The notes beneath the pieces are model-generated. The model was not told the origin of the DNA and searched no databases. It saw only the letters and a program-made list of their open reading frames with translations. The translations under genes were made by a program, and so were the position numbers. A stretch of DNA of 64,000 nucleotides from Prevotella sp. P2-180. Lineage in GTDB: Bacteria > Bacteroidota > Bacteroidia > Bacteroidales > Bacteroidaceae. Shown one piece after another: positions 51,457 through 61,348 of this stretch. The first letter of the stretch is position 1. Each line of letters opens with the position of its first letter. The stretch covers positions 248,001 through 312,000 of the forward strand of contig NZ_NPJI01000110.1 in NCBI RefSeq assembly GCF_002251435.1, read 5' to 3'.

Positions 51457-54400
51457 TTAGAATGTGATATTTAGTGCTAGCGTGAATGACTTTCGTGCCG
51501 GCCATGAGGCTGTTTCAGGGTCACGTCCGTTCCACTTGCTGTCGAAGGCGATGAAGAACGGGTTGGTGAGGCTTGCCGTTATATAGGCATTGCGCATTCC
51601 CAAAGTGGCAAGTGCCGGTTTTGGTAGGTCGTACTGCAGTGACAGCGAACGGCAACGTATGAAGTCGGTGTCGGCTATGCGTGCGGTTGAGTAGTTGTAC
51701 ATCTGGTATGGGCTGCTCCAATATTCGCCGTTGGAACCATATTTCAGTGTAATATTAATGTCGTTTGGATTTCCTGCTGCAATGGATGGGATGTCTGTCC
51801 AAAGTTCGTCGCCCGGCTGACGCCATCGGTCAAGCATGTAGGTAGGCATGTTTTGTTCTGGACGTGGTGCACCTGTTGTGGCGAAATATTGGGGCAGATA
51901 AGCCTGTGCGCCTATTGACATTGCAAATTGTGCGCGAAGGTGGATATTCTTGTATCGCAGCGATGTGCTTATACCGCCAGCCACATCGGGCTCGGTGCAT
52001 CCTGCTTCTACGAGATACTCGCGGAAGTCTACCGGCTTCTCTTCCTTGTCAAGTCCGTTGAAAGTGGGATAGCCCGTCTCCGGATCCAAGCCTGCGAAGT
52101 CAAAGGCGTAGATGGTGCCGTAGGGCATGCCTTCCACGATGGCTGCTCCTGTGAGGTAGTCGTTAGGAAGGTTTACTATCTCGTTGTTCTCCACACGGTT
52201 GTAGTCCTTGCTGGTGTTGAAGGCGATAGACCATGTCCAGTCCTTGGTGCGTATTGGAGTGGCACTGATGATAAACTCATATCCGTAGTTTTTCATGATG
52301 GTACCCTTAACGTAAGCCGATTGCACACCGTATTCGGTTGAAACCTCACGCGAGCTGAGCACATCGCTTCGTTTGTTGTAGTAGTTGAAGCCTGCGCTTA
52401 GGCGACCGTCGAAGAACGAGAGGTCGGCTCCGATGTTCCAGTCGCGTGTCTTCTCCCATCCGAGGTCAGGATATGGCAGTGACTTTATTTTCAGGTAGTA
52501 CTGCTTGAAGTATGTGTGCAGGCCGCCGTCGGTGGCAATGAGGTATGGTGATACCTCAGTTACGGAATTACCTCTCCATCCGTAAGAGAAGGAGATGTCG
52601 AACATATCGTACCATGAGCTTGCCCAGTCCATCCAAGGCTCTTCGCCGATGCGCCACTTGGCACCGAAAGAGAGTGTCGGGTTGAAACGCTTGTTCTCGT
52701 CTTGACCGAAACGGTTTGACGCATCGAGACGTCCGTTGAGGTTCAGTACATAGCGGTTGTCGAAGCTGTATACGGCAGTGAAATACTCGCTGAGTTGGTT
52801 CTGTTTTGTGTTGGTTATGCTGGAGCCTTGACGCATTAGTTCATGCAAGTCAGTTGAAGGCTTATATCCAGTAACTGTGTGCAGGTCGCTGAGTGCTGGC
52901 ACAGTGGCGAATGTCTCGCCGCGGTATTTCTGATAGCCGTAGTGCAGCATTGTCTCTCCGTCGAACTTATAAGATGTTACCTGCATACCAATGTTGAACG
53001 TCACGCTATGCTTTTCTGCGAAGGTGTTGTTATAGACGAAGGCGCCACGGAATGAGTAGTTTACATTCTGCTGTGTTGCACTGTTGAGAATTCCTCCGTA
53101 AGGCAGTGGGCTCGATAGCTCTTCTTCTGAATTAGCCTGTACCTCACCCATGTCGTAACCACGTATCTGTGACACGGTATTTGTGAACTCTGTTGCCCAC
53201 GACTTCATTCTAGACGAAGAGAGGCTCAGCGATGCGTCGCCCTGGAACTCCACGTTTTTCAGCAGCTTCCAACGCAATCCGAGGTTTGCCTGGAAACTAG
53301 TGACCGCTGACTGCGAACCGCTGTTGTCTAGTTCGTTAAGGATGTTGTAGTTGTAGCAGTGCTTGTTGAGTATCGAGTAACTGATATTGCCATACACTGG
53401 GTAGTAGTAGAGCGAACCGTCCTCGTTGTAAAGAGGCAAGGCGCGTGAGGTGTTCATAGCATAGTCGTATGGGCTTACTCCTGAGTAGAAGTCGTTGGCT
53501 TTGCGATAACTTCCGTTTACGGAGAGGTCTATTGAGAGGTTTTTTGTTGGGCGGTAAGTGTTGTTGGAACTTGCTGTCACTTGGAACATATCGTTGCCCT
53601 TGGCCTCACCAGGAGAACTGTTGACACCGAGCGAGAAACGGCTCTGCAACTTCTCGCTGCCACTTGAGATGCTCACGTTCTGCTGTGTGCTCACCGGTGT
53701 GCGGAACAGAAGGTCAAACCAGTCGGTATTCATCTGTTCCATGTTGCGAAACTCCTGGTTAAATTCTTCCTGGGTGATGGTCTTGTTGTGCAGTTTCTGT
53801 ACGAGTCCGGCATAACCTATCGGTAGCACCTCGTAGGTATAGGCATTTCGGTCGTGATACATCTGTTGGTTAAACTCCATATACTGCTGTGAGTTCATCA
53901 GGTCGTAGAGACCATACGATGGACGCTGTGTTATTGACAATGAGCCTGAATAGTTTATGCTCACTCCTGTTTGTGCTTTTGCCTTCTTGGTGGTAACAAC
54001 AATCACGCCGTTGGTTGCTTGAGATCCATAGATGGCGGTTGCGGATGCATCTTTCAGCACGGTGATGGTTTCGATGTCGGCAGGGTTAAGCCACGAGATG
54101 GCGTTACCTGCGGTCTGCAGCATCTCGTCCATGTCGCTCGACAGTGGGCTTGCGTCGTTTGGTATTGGGGTGGGATTGGTCTGTATCACACCGTCTACAA
54201 CCCACAGGGGTTCCTGATTGCCAAGAATGGTAGAAGTACCACGGATACGAATTTTCGGTGTTCCACCCACCTTACCAGTGGTGTTTACCACCGACACACC
54301 GGGGATAACACCCTGCAGCATTTGGTCGATGCTCGACTCGTTGGCAATCTTGATGTCCTCAGCCTTAACCTGTGATACGGCACCTACATACTGTCCGCGG

Positions 54401-54999
54401 TTGTATGTACCATATCCGGTCACAACCACATCGTCAATAAGGTGGCTGTCCTCATCCATAACCACGTTGATGATGCTCTGTCCCTTGTAAGCTACCACCT
54501 TGTTTTTCATTCCAATGAACGAAAAGCTGATAGAACCCTTAGACACGCCACGTGCGTTCAGATGGTATCTTCCGTCACTGCTTGTAGTGGTACCGTAATT
54601 GTTTTCCATAAACTTGACGGTTACACCAGGCAGTGGATTGCCATCGGCATCGGTAACGACACCTACGACATAACCATCGATTTTCACGTCAGTCTTCTTG
54701 TTGTCTTGCTGAACGATGATGGTGTTTTTGTCAAACTTGAATGTGAAGCCTGTCGATGCCGACATGCGCTTCAGTACTTCTCCTATTGGCTCTTTGGTGG
54801 CCTTGATGGTAATGTCACCCATCGACTCGAGCTGTGAATTACTGTACACGAAGTCAAGTCCAGTCTGTTTACTGATAGTCCTGAGGACCTGCGAGACAGG
54901 AGTACTCGTGAAGTTCAGAGTGACTTTCTGATGTTGCCCCCTTATGCCTAAGGCGACAAACAGCAGAATCATGATTAACAATTGCTTTTCTTTTCTCAT
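51457..54999 (-). CDS. SusC/RagA TonB-dependent transporter with STN domain
   Basis: An 1180-residue outer-membrane transporter: signal peptide (1-21), STN domain (about 22-102), carboxypeptidase-like beta domain (about 108-185, VVTDADGNPLPGVTV), plug starting VVVTGYGTYNRGQYVGAV, and a 22-strand barrel ending RKSFTLALNITF. The STN domain contacts the FecR anti-sigma factor, so transport is coupled to transcription of this operon. It lies 25 nt downstream of fecR. Confidence 0.95.
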   Translation of the reverse strand: MRKEKQLLIMILLFVALGIRGQHQKVTLNFTSTPVSQVLRTISKQTGLDFVYSNSQLESMGDITIKATKEPIGEVLKRMSASTGFTFKFDKNTIIVQQDNKKTDVKIDGYVVGVVTDADGNPLPGVTVKFMENNYGTTTSSDGRYHLNARGVSKGSISFSFIGMKNKVVAYKGQSIINVVMDEDSHLIDDVVVTGYGTYNRGQYVGAVSQVKAEDIKIANESSIDQMLQGVIPGVSVVNTTGKVGGTPKIRIRGTSTILGNQEPLWVVDGVIQTNPTPIPNDASPLSSDMDEMLQTAGNAISWLNPADIETITVLKDASATAIYGSQATNGVIVVTTKKAKAQTGVSINYSGSLSITQRPSYGLYDLMNSQQYMEFNQQMYHDRNAYTYEVLPIGYAGLVQKLHNKTITQEEFNQEFRNMEQMNTDWFDLLFRTPVSTQQNVSISSGSEKLQSRFSLGVNSSPGEAKGNDMFQVTASSNNTYRPTKNLSIDLSVNGSYRKANDFYSGVSPYDYAMNTSRALPLYNEDGSLYYYPVYGNISYSILNKHCYNYNILNELDNSGSQSAVTSFQANLGLRWKLLKNVEFQGDASLSLSSSRMKSWATEFTNTVSQIRGYDMGEVQANSEEELSSPLPYGGILNSATQQNVNYSFRGAFVYNNTFAEKHSVTFNIGMQVTSYKFDGETMLHYGYQKYRGETFATVPALSDLHTVTGYKPSTDLHELMRQGSSITNTKQNQLSEYFTAVYSFDNRYVLNLNGRLDASNRFGQDENKRFNPTLSFGAKWRIGEEPWMDWASSWYDMFDISFSYGWRGNSVTEVSPYLIATDGGLHTYFKQYYLKIKSLPYPDLGWEKTRDWNIGADLSFFDGRLSAGFNYYNKRSDVLSSREVSTEYGVQSAYVKGTIMKNYGYEFIISATPIRTKDWTWSIAFNTSKDYNRVENNEIVNLPNDYLTGAAIVEGMPYGTIYAFDFAGLDPETGYPTFNGLDKEEKPVDFREYLVEAGCTEPDVAGGISTSLRYKNIHLRAQFAMSIGAQAYLPQYFATTGAPRPEQNMPTYMLDRWRQPGDELWTDIPSIAAGNPNDINITLKYGSNGEYWSSPYQMYNYSTARIADTDFIRCRSLSLQYDLPKPALATLGMRNAYITASLTNPFFIAFDSKWNGRDPETASWPARKSFTLALNITF

Positions 55000-55024
55000 A
55001 ATATCATTTGTGTTGAAATTTATA

Positions 55025-56200
55025 TTATCTTACTATAACGGTATTTCCTTTTACATAAAATTCTACTACTGTAGTCGATTCTATGCGTTTCAGGATGTCT
55101 ACGGGATTTGAGAAGCGTGAGAGAATACCGGTGAATTTCTGATGCTTTACTGCCTCGTTGTCAAACTTCACGTCAATGCCATACCATTGCGAGATGCGTG
55201 TCATGATGAGTTCAATCGACTCGTTTTCAAACACGAACTTCCCGTCTTTCCATGCCGTATATAAATAGGTGTCTACCTCTGTTACCTTCGATGTGCTGCC
55301 GTCATCGTGGACACAAATTTTCTGGTTTGGTGTCAGCATAGCACACGTTTCGCCCTTTGCCCTGCACTCCACACGGCCTTCAACAAGTGTGGTCTCAACA
55401 TGTTTCGGATTGTAGGCGTTTACATTGAACGAAGTGCCGTGTACAACAATGTCGACACCAGATGGAGTGCTTACCACAAATTTCCTCTTGGCATCGTGAG
55501 CTACTTCGAAGTATGCCTCGCCCTTCAGGAACACCTGTCGTGTCGCTTCTGCGAATGTTGTGGGGAAAAGCAGTTCGCTGGCTGAGTTGAGCATCACTTT
55601 TGTTCCGTCCGACAATCTTAGCGAGTAATATCCGCATTGTGGAATTTTTACCGTGGTCTTTGTGTCTACAGCGGCCTTTAGGTTAGAGAAGTCGAGCAGT
55701 CCGTCTTCCTCTGTTATCTGTTCCACTATATTCTCCTTCTCGCTGTTGCTGTCCTTGCTAACTACGTTGTTTTCTACATCTATTGTTTCTCCATCGGCTG
55801 TCATGATGGTTGCTGCCATAGCCGGAGCTTTTACTTCCATTGCCTCCACTTCAGCCAAAGGCATCTCCTGGGGTGAGGTGAAGTGTACGTAGGCCGCAGT
55901 GAAAGATACCATGAGGGCAACTACAGCAGCTGCCGACCATGCCATGATTTTTCTCATGCGACGATGCCTCTCTGTCTTTTGCTGCCTTGAAATGTGGTTG
56001 AGAAGCTTTTTTCGCGCCATTGCCACCTTCTCTGCGCTTGGTGACTTTGAGTGTGTGGAGTGCCACAGTTGTTTGTAACTCTCAAACTCCTTGCGGTTTG
56101 TCTCGTCGGCTTCTATCCACTGTTTCAACTGCTTGAGCAATTCCTCAGTGCATTCGCCTCCGAGAATTCTGTTGATAAGTATAATGTCTTTTTCTTCCAT
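55025..56200 (-). CDS. FecR-family anti-sigma/signal-transducing protein
   Basis: A 391-residue single-pass inner-membrane protein: cytoplasmic N-terminus (DUF4880-like helices, about 5-75), helix at about 86-107 (MAWSAAAVVALMVSFTAAYV), periplasmic FecR domain (TTVKIPQCGYYSLRLSDGTKV and VFLKGEAYFEVAHDA), then DUF4974 at the end (WYGIDVKFDN). Holds the ECF sigma factor until SusC signals substrate. Divergent from the sigma gene. Confidence 0.95.
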   Translation of the reverse strand: MEEKDIILINRILGGECTEELLKQLKQWIEADETNRKEFESYKQLWHSTHSKSPSAEKVAMARKKLLNHISRQQKTERHRRMRKIMAWSAAAVVALMVSFTAAYVHFTSPQEMPLAEVEAMEVKAPAMAATIMTADGETIDVENNVVSKDSNSEKENIVEQITEEDGLLDFSNLKAAVDTKTTVKIPQCGYYSLRLSDGTKVMLNSASELLFPTTFAEATRQVFLKGEAYFEVAHDAKRKFVVSTPSGVDIVVHGTSFNVNAYNPKHVETTLVEGRVECRAKGETCAMLTPNQKICVHDDGSTSKVTEVDTYLYTAWKDGKFVFENESIELIMTRISQWYGIDVKFDNEAVKHQKFTGILSRFSNPVDILKRIESTTVVEFYVKGNTVIVR

Positions 56201-56349
56201 TTCGATGTTTTTAATGCTTTTTCATAGTCAAAACACTTAATAAAAGCAAAATCCCTATTCAAAAACTAACTTTTTGCAAAGTAAATCGTTTTTTTTGTGT
56301 AATTTTGCAGCCAAGAGAGAAGAATTAGTTTTAAATCAGTACACCAGCG

Positions 56350-56979
56350 ATGGATTTCCACGACAATGAATACATTCTTGCTGACTCATTAAGAGAGGGT
56401 GACAAGAAGGCGTATGAGTATGTTTTTGACACATACTACACGTCACTTGTTGACTATGCGTGGAGAATTCTCCACGATGAGGAAGCTGCGGAGGATATTG
56501 TTCAGTCGCTATTCATGAAAATTTATGAGGAGCGTGAAACCCTTACTTTCTCTCCGCCACTAAAACCATACCTTTTTTCATCAGTCTACAAGCGTTGCCT
56601 TAATGAACTTAGGCATAAGAAGATAGTGGATACCTTTGTAGATAAAAGCATCATTGACTTCTATTCGCGCCAGGTGATACAGACACCCGACGAGGAAATA
56701 AACATGCGGATGAAAGAGGTGAAGAAATATCTTGACGAGGCCGTTGAGGCTCTGCCCACGAAATGCCGCGACATCTATAGGCTTAAATACGAGCAGGGGT
56801 TGTCAAACGCCGAGATTGCAGAGATGTATGCCATTTCTCCCAAAACTGTTGAGGCACAAACAACAAAAGCCCTTTCCCGATTGAGAAAGGACCTTGAGTG
56901 GCTGCTGTTTGCCATTACAGCCTTGAATGCCGGTTACGACGACATTATTTCTCAGTTTGCGATGCAAGTGCCTGCCTGA
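56350..56979 (+). CDS. ECF RNA polymerase sigma factor (Bacteroidetes sigma-70 family)
   Basis: A 209-residue sigma factor: region 2 (DYAWRILHDEEAAEDIVQSLF, about 35-55) and region 4 helix-turn-helix (YEQGLSNAEIAEMYAISPKT, about 147-167). It should drive the divergent fecR-susC operon. A -7 box TAATTTTG lies at 56300-56307. Its last 35 nt overlap the end of the convergent S41 protease gene. Confidence 0.95.
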   Translation: MDFHDNEYILADSLREGDKKAYEYVFDTYYTSLVDYAWRILHDEEAAEDIVQSLFMKIYEERETLTFSPPLKPYLFSSVYKRCLNELRHKKIVDTFVDKSIIDFYSRQVIQTPDEEINMRMKEVKKYLDEAVEALPTKCRDIYRLKYEQGLSNAEIAEMYAISPKTVEAQTTKALSRLRKDLEWLLFAITALNAGYDDIISQFAMQVPA

Positions 56980-58171
56980 GCGCATTGTTGCGCTCGTTCA
57001 TTACCCTGAAAAAACAATTATTACCATAGAGATGCCTGCCGACAAGAGCTTTCAGCTGCAACACCACATAGTCTTTACATTTAGCCATGTCGTCGTCGCT
57101 TCGCTCGTAACCAAGCTCATCTGATTTTGCTAATACCTTATTAAATATAGAGAGAGAATCAAAATGTCTTATGAAGTCTTCTTCCGTCGTGTATTTCTGA
57201 CGTAGCTCCGTCTCATGCTCCTGAGCATAGGTGCGGGCAATAAGCGTCTGCACTCCGCTGAAGGTGATGATGTTATACCACATCGAAGAGCGGTGGAGTG
57301 TGTCTGGTGCTACCTCAATGTCAGGCTTCACCCCCCAGTCGGCCTTCTGTTCAGGAATATATGGTTTTTGTATACATACTCCCTTGGGTGTGAAATAGCG
57401 TGCTACGGTGATGCGAAGTGCCGATCCGTCGGCAAAGGGCAATGTCTCCTGTATCAGTCCCTTACCAAAGCTACGCTTTCCTGTTATTAATGCCCTGTCG
57501 TGGTCTTTCAAGGCGGCGGCAAACAACTCTGCTGCCGATTTCGTTCCACTGCCTATGAGCACCGAGAGCCTGCCTCTTTCAAACATTCCCTTGCGGCTCG
57601 TCTTAAACACCTTTTCTGGCACATTCTTTCCTCGTGCCGTAAACACTGTGAGGTCTTTCGAAAGAAATTCGTCGGCTATCTCCACTGCTTTGTCTACCAG
57701 CCCGCCGCCATTCTGTTGTAGGTCTATTATCAGCGACTTCATACCCTGTTTCTTTAATTCTCTAATAGACTCACGCACTTCGTCGGCACTGCTTTGCCCA
57801 AACATGGAGAGCGAAATGTAGCCAGTGGTATTGTCTGCCATATATGCAGCGTTTACACAATAAGGAGCATTTGGCTTGGCGTCGGTCTTATGCTGTAATG
57901 TCTGAGTCTTGCCTTCTGACTGTGGAATGTTGTCGCCGAATAACATCTCACCTTGCTTCGCGCTTTCGGGTGCCAGATATTCCGAAAAGGGGTCGAGAGA
58001 CTTCATCATGTTTGAAATATGATAGTCAACAAACTTTGACTTGTCAACAGAATCTACATAGAGATTTATTACAGCATACAACGTCATATTTAGTTTCTCC
58101 TCAGGAGTCATTTGGGCCATGCCGGCCAATGTGGTTGCCAAGAAGACAACAGTGGAAAACAATCTTTTCAT
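56945..58171 (-). CDS. S41-family C-terminal processing peptidase
   Basis: A 408-residue exported serine protease (signal peptide 1-19, LAGMAQ). The Ser-Lys dyad is in GSGTKSAAELF and RSFGKGLIQE. No PDZ domain is visible in the segment between DPFSEYLAP and TGYISLSMFG, where CtpA-like enzymes carry one, so substrate choice may differ. Convergent with the sigma factor gene (35-nt overlap). Confidence 0.88.
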   Translation of the reverse strand: MKRLFSTVVFLATTLAGMAQMTPEEKLNMTLYAVINLYVDSVDKSKFVDYHISNMMKSLDPFSEYLAPESAKQGEMLFGDNIPQSEGKTQTLQHKTDAKPNAPYCVNAAYMADNTTGYISLSMFGQSSADEVRESIRELKKQGMKSLIIDLQQNGGGLVDKAVEIADEFLSKDLTVFTARGKNVPEKVFKTSRKGMFERGRLSVLIGSGTKSAAELFAAALKDHDRALITGKRSFGKGLIQETLPFADGSALRITVARYFTPKGVCIQKPYIPEQKADWGVKPDIEVAPDTLHRSSMWYNIITFSGVQTLIARTYAQEHETELRQKYTTEEDFIRHFDSLSIFNKVLAKSDELGYERSDDDMAKCKDYVVLQLKALVGRHLYGNNCFFRVMNERNNALRQALASQTEK

Positions 58172-58287
58172 GCTAAATGTTTTTTCTATACGACACTGCT
58201 GATAGACGTAACCCTATGTCATTTTGCCTAAAAAACGTTAATTGGAAATTATTGTATTTTTTCTTTTCGAGTATGAAATAATAGCAT

Positions 58288-58295
58288 TAACTTTG
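58288..58295 (+). promoter_or_regulatory. -7 box of the TlpA/DUF4369 gene
   Basis: TAACTTTG, 12 nt before the start codon, implying a very short leader. A run of T's (58264-58267) stands at the -33 position. Confidence 0.5.
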
Positions 58296-58306
58296 CACAA
58301 AAAACA

Positions 58307-59464
58307 ATGAAACATTTTACAACAATAGCATTGTGGTTTATATACACCATAGCCATAGCACAAAATTTCACCCTTAAAGGAACCATCCACAGTAACGACT
58401 ATGACGGGCTCTCCATTTTCCTTGTAAGACTCCATCCTGCAGACCGAAGTCTCAACACCATTGTCGATAGCGCACGCATCGAAAACGGCCAGTTCTGTTT
58501 CTCCTTGTCAGTTACCACACCATTCTTGGCGTCGATTTCCTTGCCGCCAAAAGACAATTATCACTACTATGGTCTGCCCGAAACTATGTGCATAGCAGAG
58601 CCAGGCAATGTTGCCATTAGCTATTCACCCTCAGATCCATATAGCGTAACCTTAAGCGGTGGCAAGCTAAATGCCGACTATGACGCCACTATCCTGTCGC
58701 GTGATAGAGAAGTGCGACGGAAAATAAAGTCAATGATTGAAGCACGCAACGCCCAAGAACAAACTGTACAATATTCGCTAGAACAGGAGCAGGCTTACAA
58801 CGATAGTCTCCGAAGTCTTTATGCCACCATGCAACCTGCTTATAACGACTTCGTTGCCCGAAACATCAACAACGACGTGGGAGCCTCGCTGTTTTTTCTC
58901 CATCAAAATGACTTTTCTGAGGCGTGCTACAAGAGTCTGAAGACTAAGGTGCGTAGCGACTATGTATTCTGTCACGATAGCATCATGCAAGCTAAGGAGA
59001 TGGCAAGGAATAGGGAAGACTCTATACGCTCAGTCAATCATAGAGGTGCTCGTTATTCCGACTTTACGTCTTTTACGCCCGATGGCAAGTCCGTTGCTCT
59101 TTCCAGTCTTCTTAAGCCAGGACGCATCCTGCTTCTAGACTTTTGGGCTTCGTGGTGTAGCCCATGCCGCATGGAGATACCGGAATTAAAGAAACTTTAC
59201 GAGAAGTATCACGACAAGGGATTTGATGTGGTAAGTGTCTCGCTTGATACCAAGCGCGAGGCATGGACCAAAGCCCTTGATGCCGAACAGATGCCTTGGC
59301 TTCAGCTTTCAACTCTCGAAGGTTTCAAATCTAAGTCAGCACAAGCTTATGCTGTGCATGCCATTCCTTTTGTTGTCCTCATTTCTGGCAATGGCAATAT
59401 ATTGCAAGTAAACATTCATGGACAGTTGCTTGAAAAAAACATAGAAGAGAATCTTAATAATTAG
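58307..59464 (+). CDS. TlpA-family disulfide reductase with DUF4369-like N-terminus
   Basis: A 385-residue exported thioredoxin-fold protein (signal peptide ending AIAQ at about 19). N-terminal beta domain (FTLKGTIHSNDYDGLSIF), helical linker, and thioredoxin domain with DFWASWCSPCRMEIPEL (about 281-297) and cis-proline loop VHAIPFVVLI. A third TlpA protein near the SusCD locus; monocistronic, with its own terminator. Confidence 0.92.
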   Translation: MKHFTTIALWFIYTIAIAQNFTLKGTIHSNDYDGLSIFLVRLHPADRSLNTIVDSARIENGQFCFSLSVTTPFLASISLPPKDNYHYYGLPETMCIAEPGNVAISYSPSDPYSVTLSGGKLNADYDATILSRDREVRRKIKSMIEARNAQEQTVQYSLEQEQAYNDSLRSLYATMQPAYNDFVARNINNDVGASLFFLHQNDFSEACYKSLKTKVRSDYVFCHDSIMQAKEMARNREDSIRSVNHRGARYSDFTSFTPDGKSVALSSLLKPGRILLLDFWASWCSPCRMEIPELKKLYEKYHDKGFDVVSVSLDTKREAWTKALDAEQMPWLQLSTLEGFKSKSAQAYAVHAIPFVVLISGNGNILQVNIHGQLLEKNIEENLNN

Positions 59465-59480
59465 TGGTTTAGATATAAAC

Positions 59481-59517
59481 ATCATTAGTGTCCCGATTTT
59501 AATGGGACACTAATGAT
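59481..59517. terminator. Strong hairpin after the TlpA gene
   Basis: A perfect 14-bp stem ATCATTAGTGTCCC / GGGACACTAATGAT with a 9-nt loop. There is no long T run, so it is either a bidirectional terminator or an mRNA-stabilising hairpin. Confidence 0.75.
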
Positions 59518-59662
59518 AATAAATATTAAATTAACAAACGGTTCGTATTCCTTACGCATACAAATCTTTTCTGCCTCGACAAAGAGATATGATCTTATCT
59601 TTGAGCCGATGGCGATGGTCTTCTTATTAGCCGTCCCGCTTGTCTTTCGGCACAGCTTGCAA

Positions 59663-60163
59663 TTATTCTTTCTCTTGCATCTGATCAAAGATAGCCATTA
59701 TGTCGCCCTTGTACCACTCAATGTCTGTTGGCAACCATGTAAATCCGTAATACTTGTGCTGGTTGCTGATTTCCTGCCGTATCGTATCGTCGCTATAGTC
59801 GTGGTCGATAAGATAGCGTATGACAGAGGCACGAACCAAGGTTTCATCTATCACGTTCTCCCATATGCCGTAACCCATGGAATTGAGTTTCTTACGGTTC
59901 TCGTTGAGTAGACGGGTAGCAATTTTCTTGTATTTCTTGTCCGGCGAAATAAAAGAATGGCAGAACTCGTGTACGAGAATCTTGTCAATCTCACTGTCGC
60001 GGAAATACCATGGTGTGCCGTCTTCCTTTTCTCCATATAGCATTACGGCAATCATTTCAGGACGTTTTCCGGGAATTGTGCGCTCTATCGAAAAGCTGCC
60101 GGCTCCGTTGTTCAATCCAACGATAATGCCAAAGTCTTCAGTCGCCTCCTTTTGGAAGAAACT
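59663..60163 (-). pseudogene. DUF4932-type metallopeptidase, 5' truncated
   Basis: The frame runs from just after a TGA (about 60164) as SFFQKEATEDFGIIVGLNNG and contains the zinc motif HEFCHSF, with a C-terminus ending FDQMQEKE. No ATG or GTG precedes the conserved part; only TTG 60115 is available. The N-terminal half expected for this family is missing. Its first codons overlap the last codons of the hydrolase gene, suggesting a deletion that joined the two. Confidence 0.65.
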
Positions 60164-61127
60164 TCACATAAGGATGGCTTGAGGTCAACTTGCGTATGAA
60201 ACGCATCACTTGGCGCATATACTCCTTGTCGGCAGATGGTTTGGTAAAATCCTTGCAGATGAAATGTTCGTCGCCTTCCACGGTCATCGTGTCGAGGTCG
60301 ATGGTGTATTTGGAAGCCTCAGCCGCAAGTTTCTCAAAACACGAGTATGGCACCTGGCTGTCTTGTCGGCTATGCATCATCAGCACTGGACGGTTATTGA
60401 GTCCACGAAGGGCGTACAATGGACTGTTTACAGACGAATCAACGCCATATTTCTCTTTTACGACCTGACGTGTAATGCCAGCAAGTTGTTCTGCAGGAAT
60501 CATCGGCAGAAACGCTTCGCGACTTGCCTGCAGGAAGTCCTCAAGACTTGAGAAGGCAGAAAGGGCAATAAGGCCGTCGATATCCTTGTTTTCACCTATG
60601 GAGCGAATGGCCACGGCACCTCCCATAGACACTCCCATTACGATTACGGGAATGTCTTTGTATTTGGCATTGCTTTTTATATAATCGGTCACAACCTTCA
60701 CGTCGCGAGCCTCTTCATAAGCCAGGCAGATGCGGTTGCCATCGCTTTTTCCGTGACCTCTGAGGTCGGGCATGATTGTTGCCACATTGGCCTTATAGAA
60801 CTCTGCAGCATGACCATAGAAGGCTGTCACCGAAGGATTTTCTATGCCCGACAGGCAAATCACCACACCCTTAGGCTGCTTAGGACAGACCTCGTAGGCA
60901 AAGATGCCGAAGCCGTCGGAAGTCTTCAGGGTCAAGGAGTCGGGAGCAGGAAGTCCGAAGTCCCTTGCATCGTAAACCACGTCGTAGTCAACATGCTTAT
61001 CGACAAGATAGTCGATCACCTGTCGTTCTGCAGCCTTCCAATTCTCTTGTTCGGCAGTTACCTGCGCCTTCACTTCAAATGCCGACATAGAACAAGCGGC
61101 AAATAATAATGCAAAAAATAATTTCAT
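60138..61127 (-). CDS. Exported alpha/beta hydrolase
   Basis: A 329-residue protein: signal peptide (1-21, AFEVKAQ), nucleophile elbow GVSMGGAV, DLRGHGKSDG upstream, and a C-terminal VEGDEHFI carrying the catalytic histidine with an aspartate in HSRQDSQVP. Periplasmic esterase or peptidase of unknown substrate. The final residues (YVKFLPKGGD) come from sequence at the junction with the DUF4932 remnant and may not be original. Confidence 0.87.
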   Translation of the reverse strand: MKLFFALLFAACSMSAFEVKAQVTAEQENWKAAERQVIDYLVDKHVDYDVVYDARDFGLPAPDSLTLKTSDGFGIFAYEVCPKQPKGVVICLSGIENPSVTAFYGHAAEFYKANVATIMPDLRGHGKSDGNRICLAYEEARDVKVVTDYIKSNAKYKDIPVIVMGVSMGGAVAIRSIGENKDIDGLIALSAFSSLEDFLQASREAFLPMIPAEQLAGITRQVVKEKYGVDSSVNSPLYALRGLNNRPVLMMHSRQDSQVPYSCFEKLAAEASKYTIDLDTMTVEGDEHFICKDFTKPSADKEYMRQVMRFIRKLTSSHPYVKFLPKGGD

Positions 61128-61276
61128 TTCTTAAGTTAATGATTTGACTGCAAAAGTACTGCTTTCATTGCAGAAAACCAAAAAACTGGGACATAAAGCA
61201 TGAATAAGTGACGAATGGCATAAAAAACAACATAAAATAAGACGAAATGAGACAAATAAGAATAATTCTTTCTTCA

Positions 61277-61310
61277 TTTGTTGATTTCTCATTTATTATT
61301 TGTATATTTG
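61277..61310 (+). promoter_or_regulatory. Promoter for the LacI-family gene
   Basis: TTTG (61277-61280) or TTG (61281-61283), then 19-22 nt, TATATTTG (61303-61310). It lies inside a longer open frame that begins at 61247, which supports the later start at 61349. Confidence 0.65.
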
Positions 61311-61348
61311 TAGCCGAATTATTGGTACAATACAGAACAACAAACTAT

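Noticed and set aside
59485..59688. 67-codon minus-strand open frame after the DUF4932 remnant
   Set aside because: Runs through the hairpin at 59481-59517 and has no recognisable features; probably chance.
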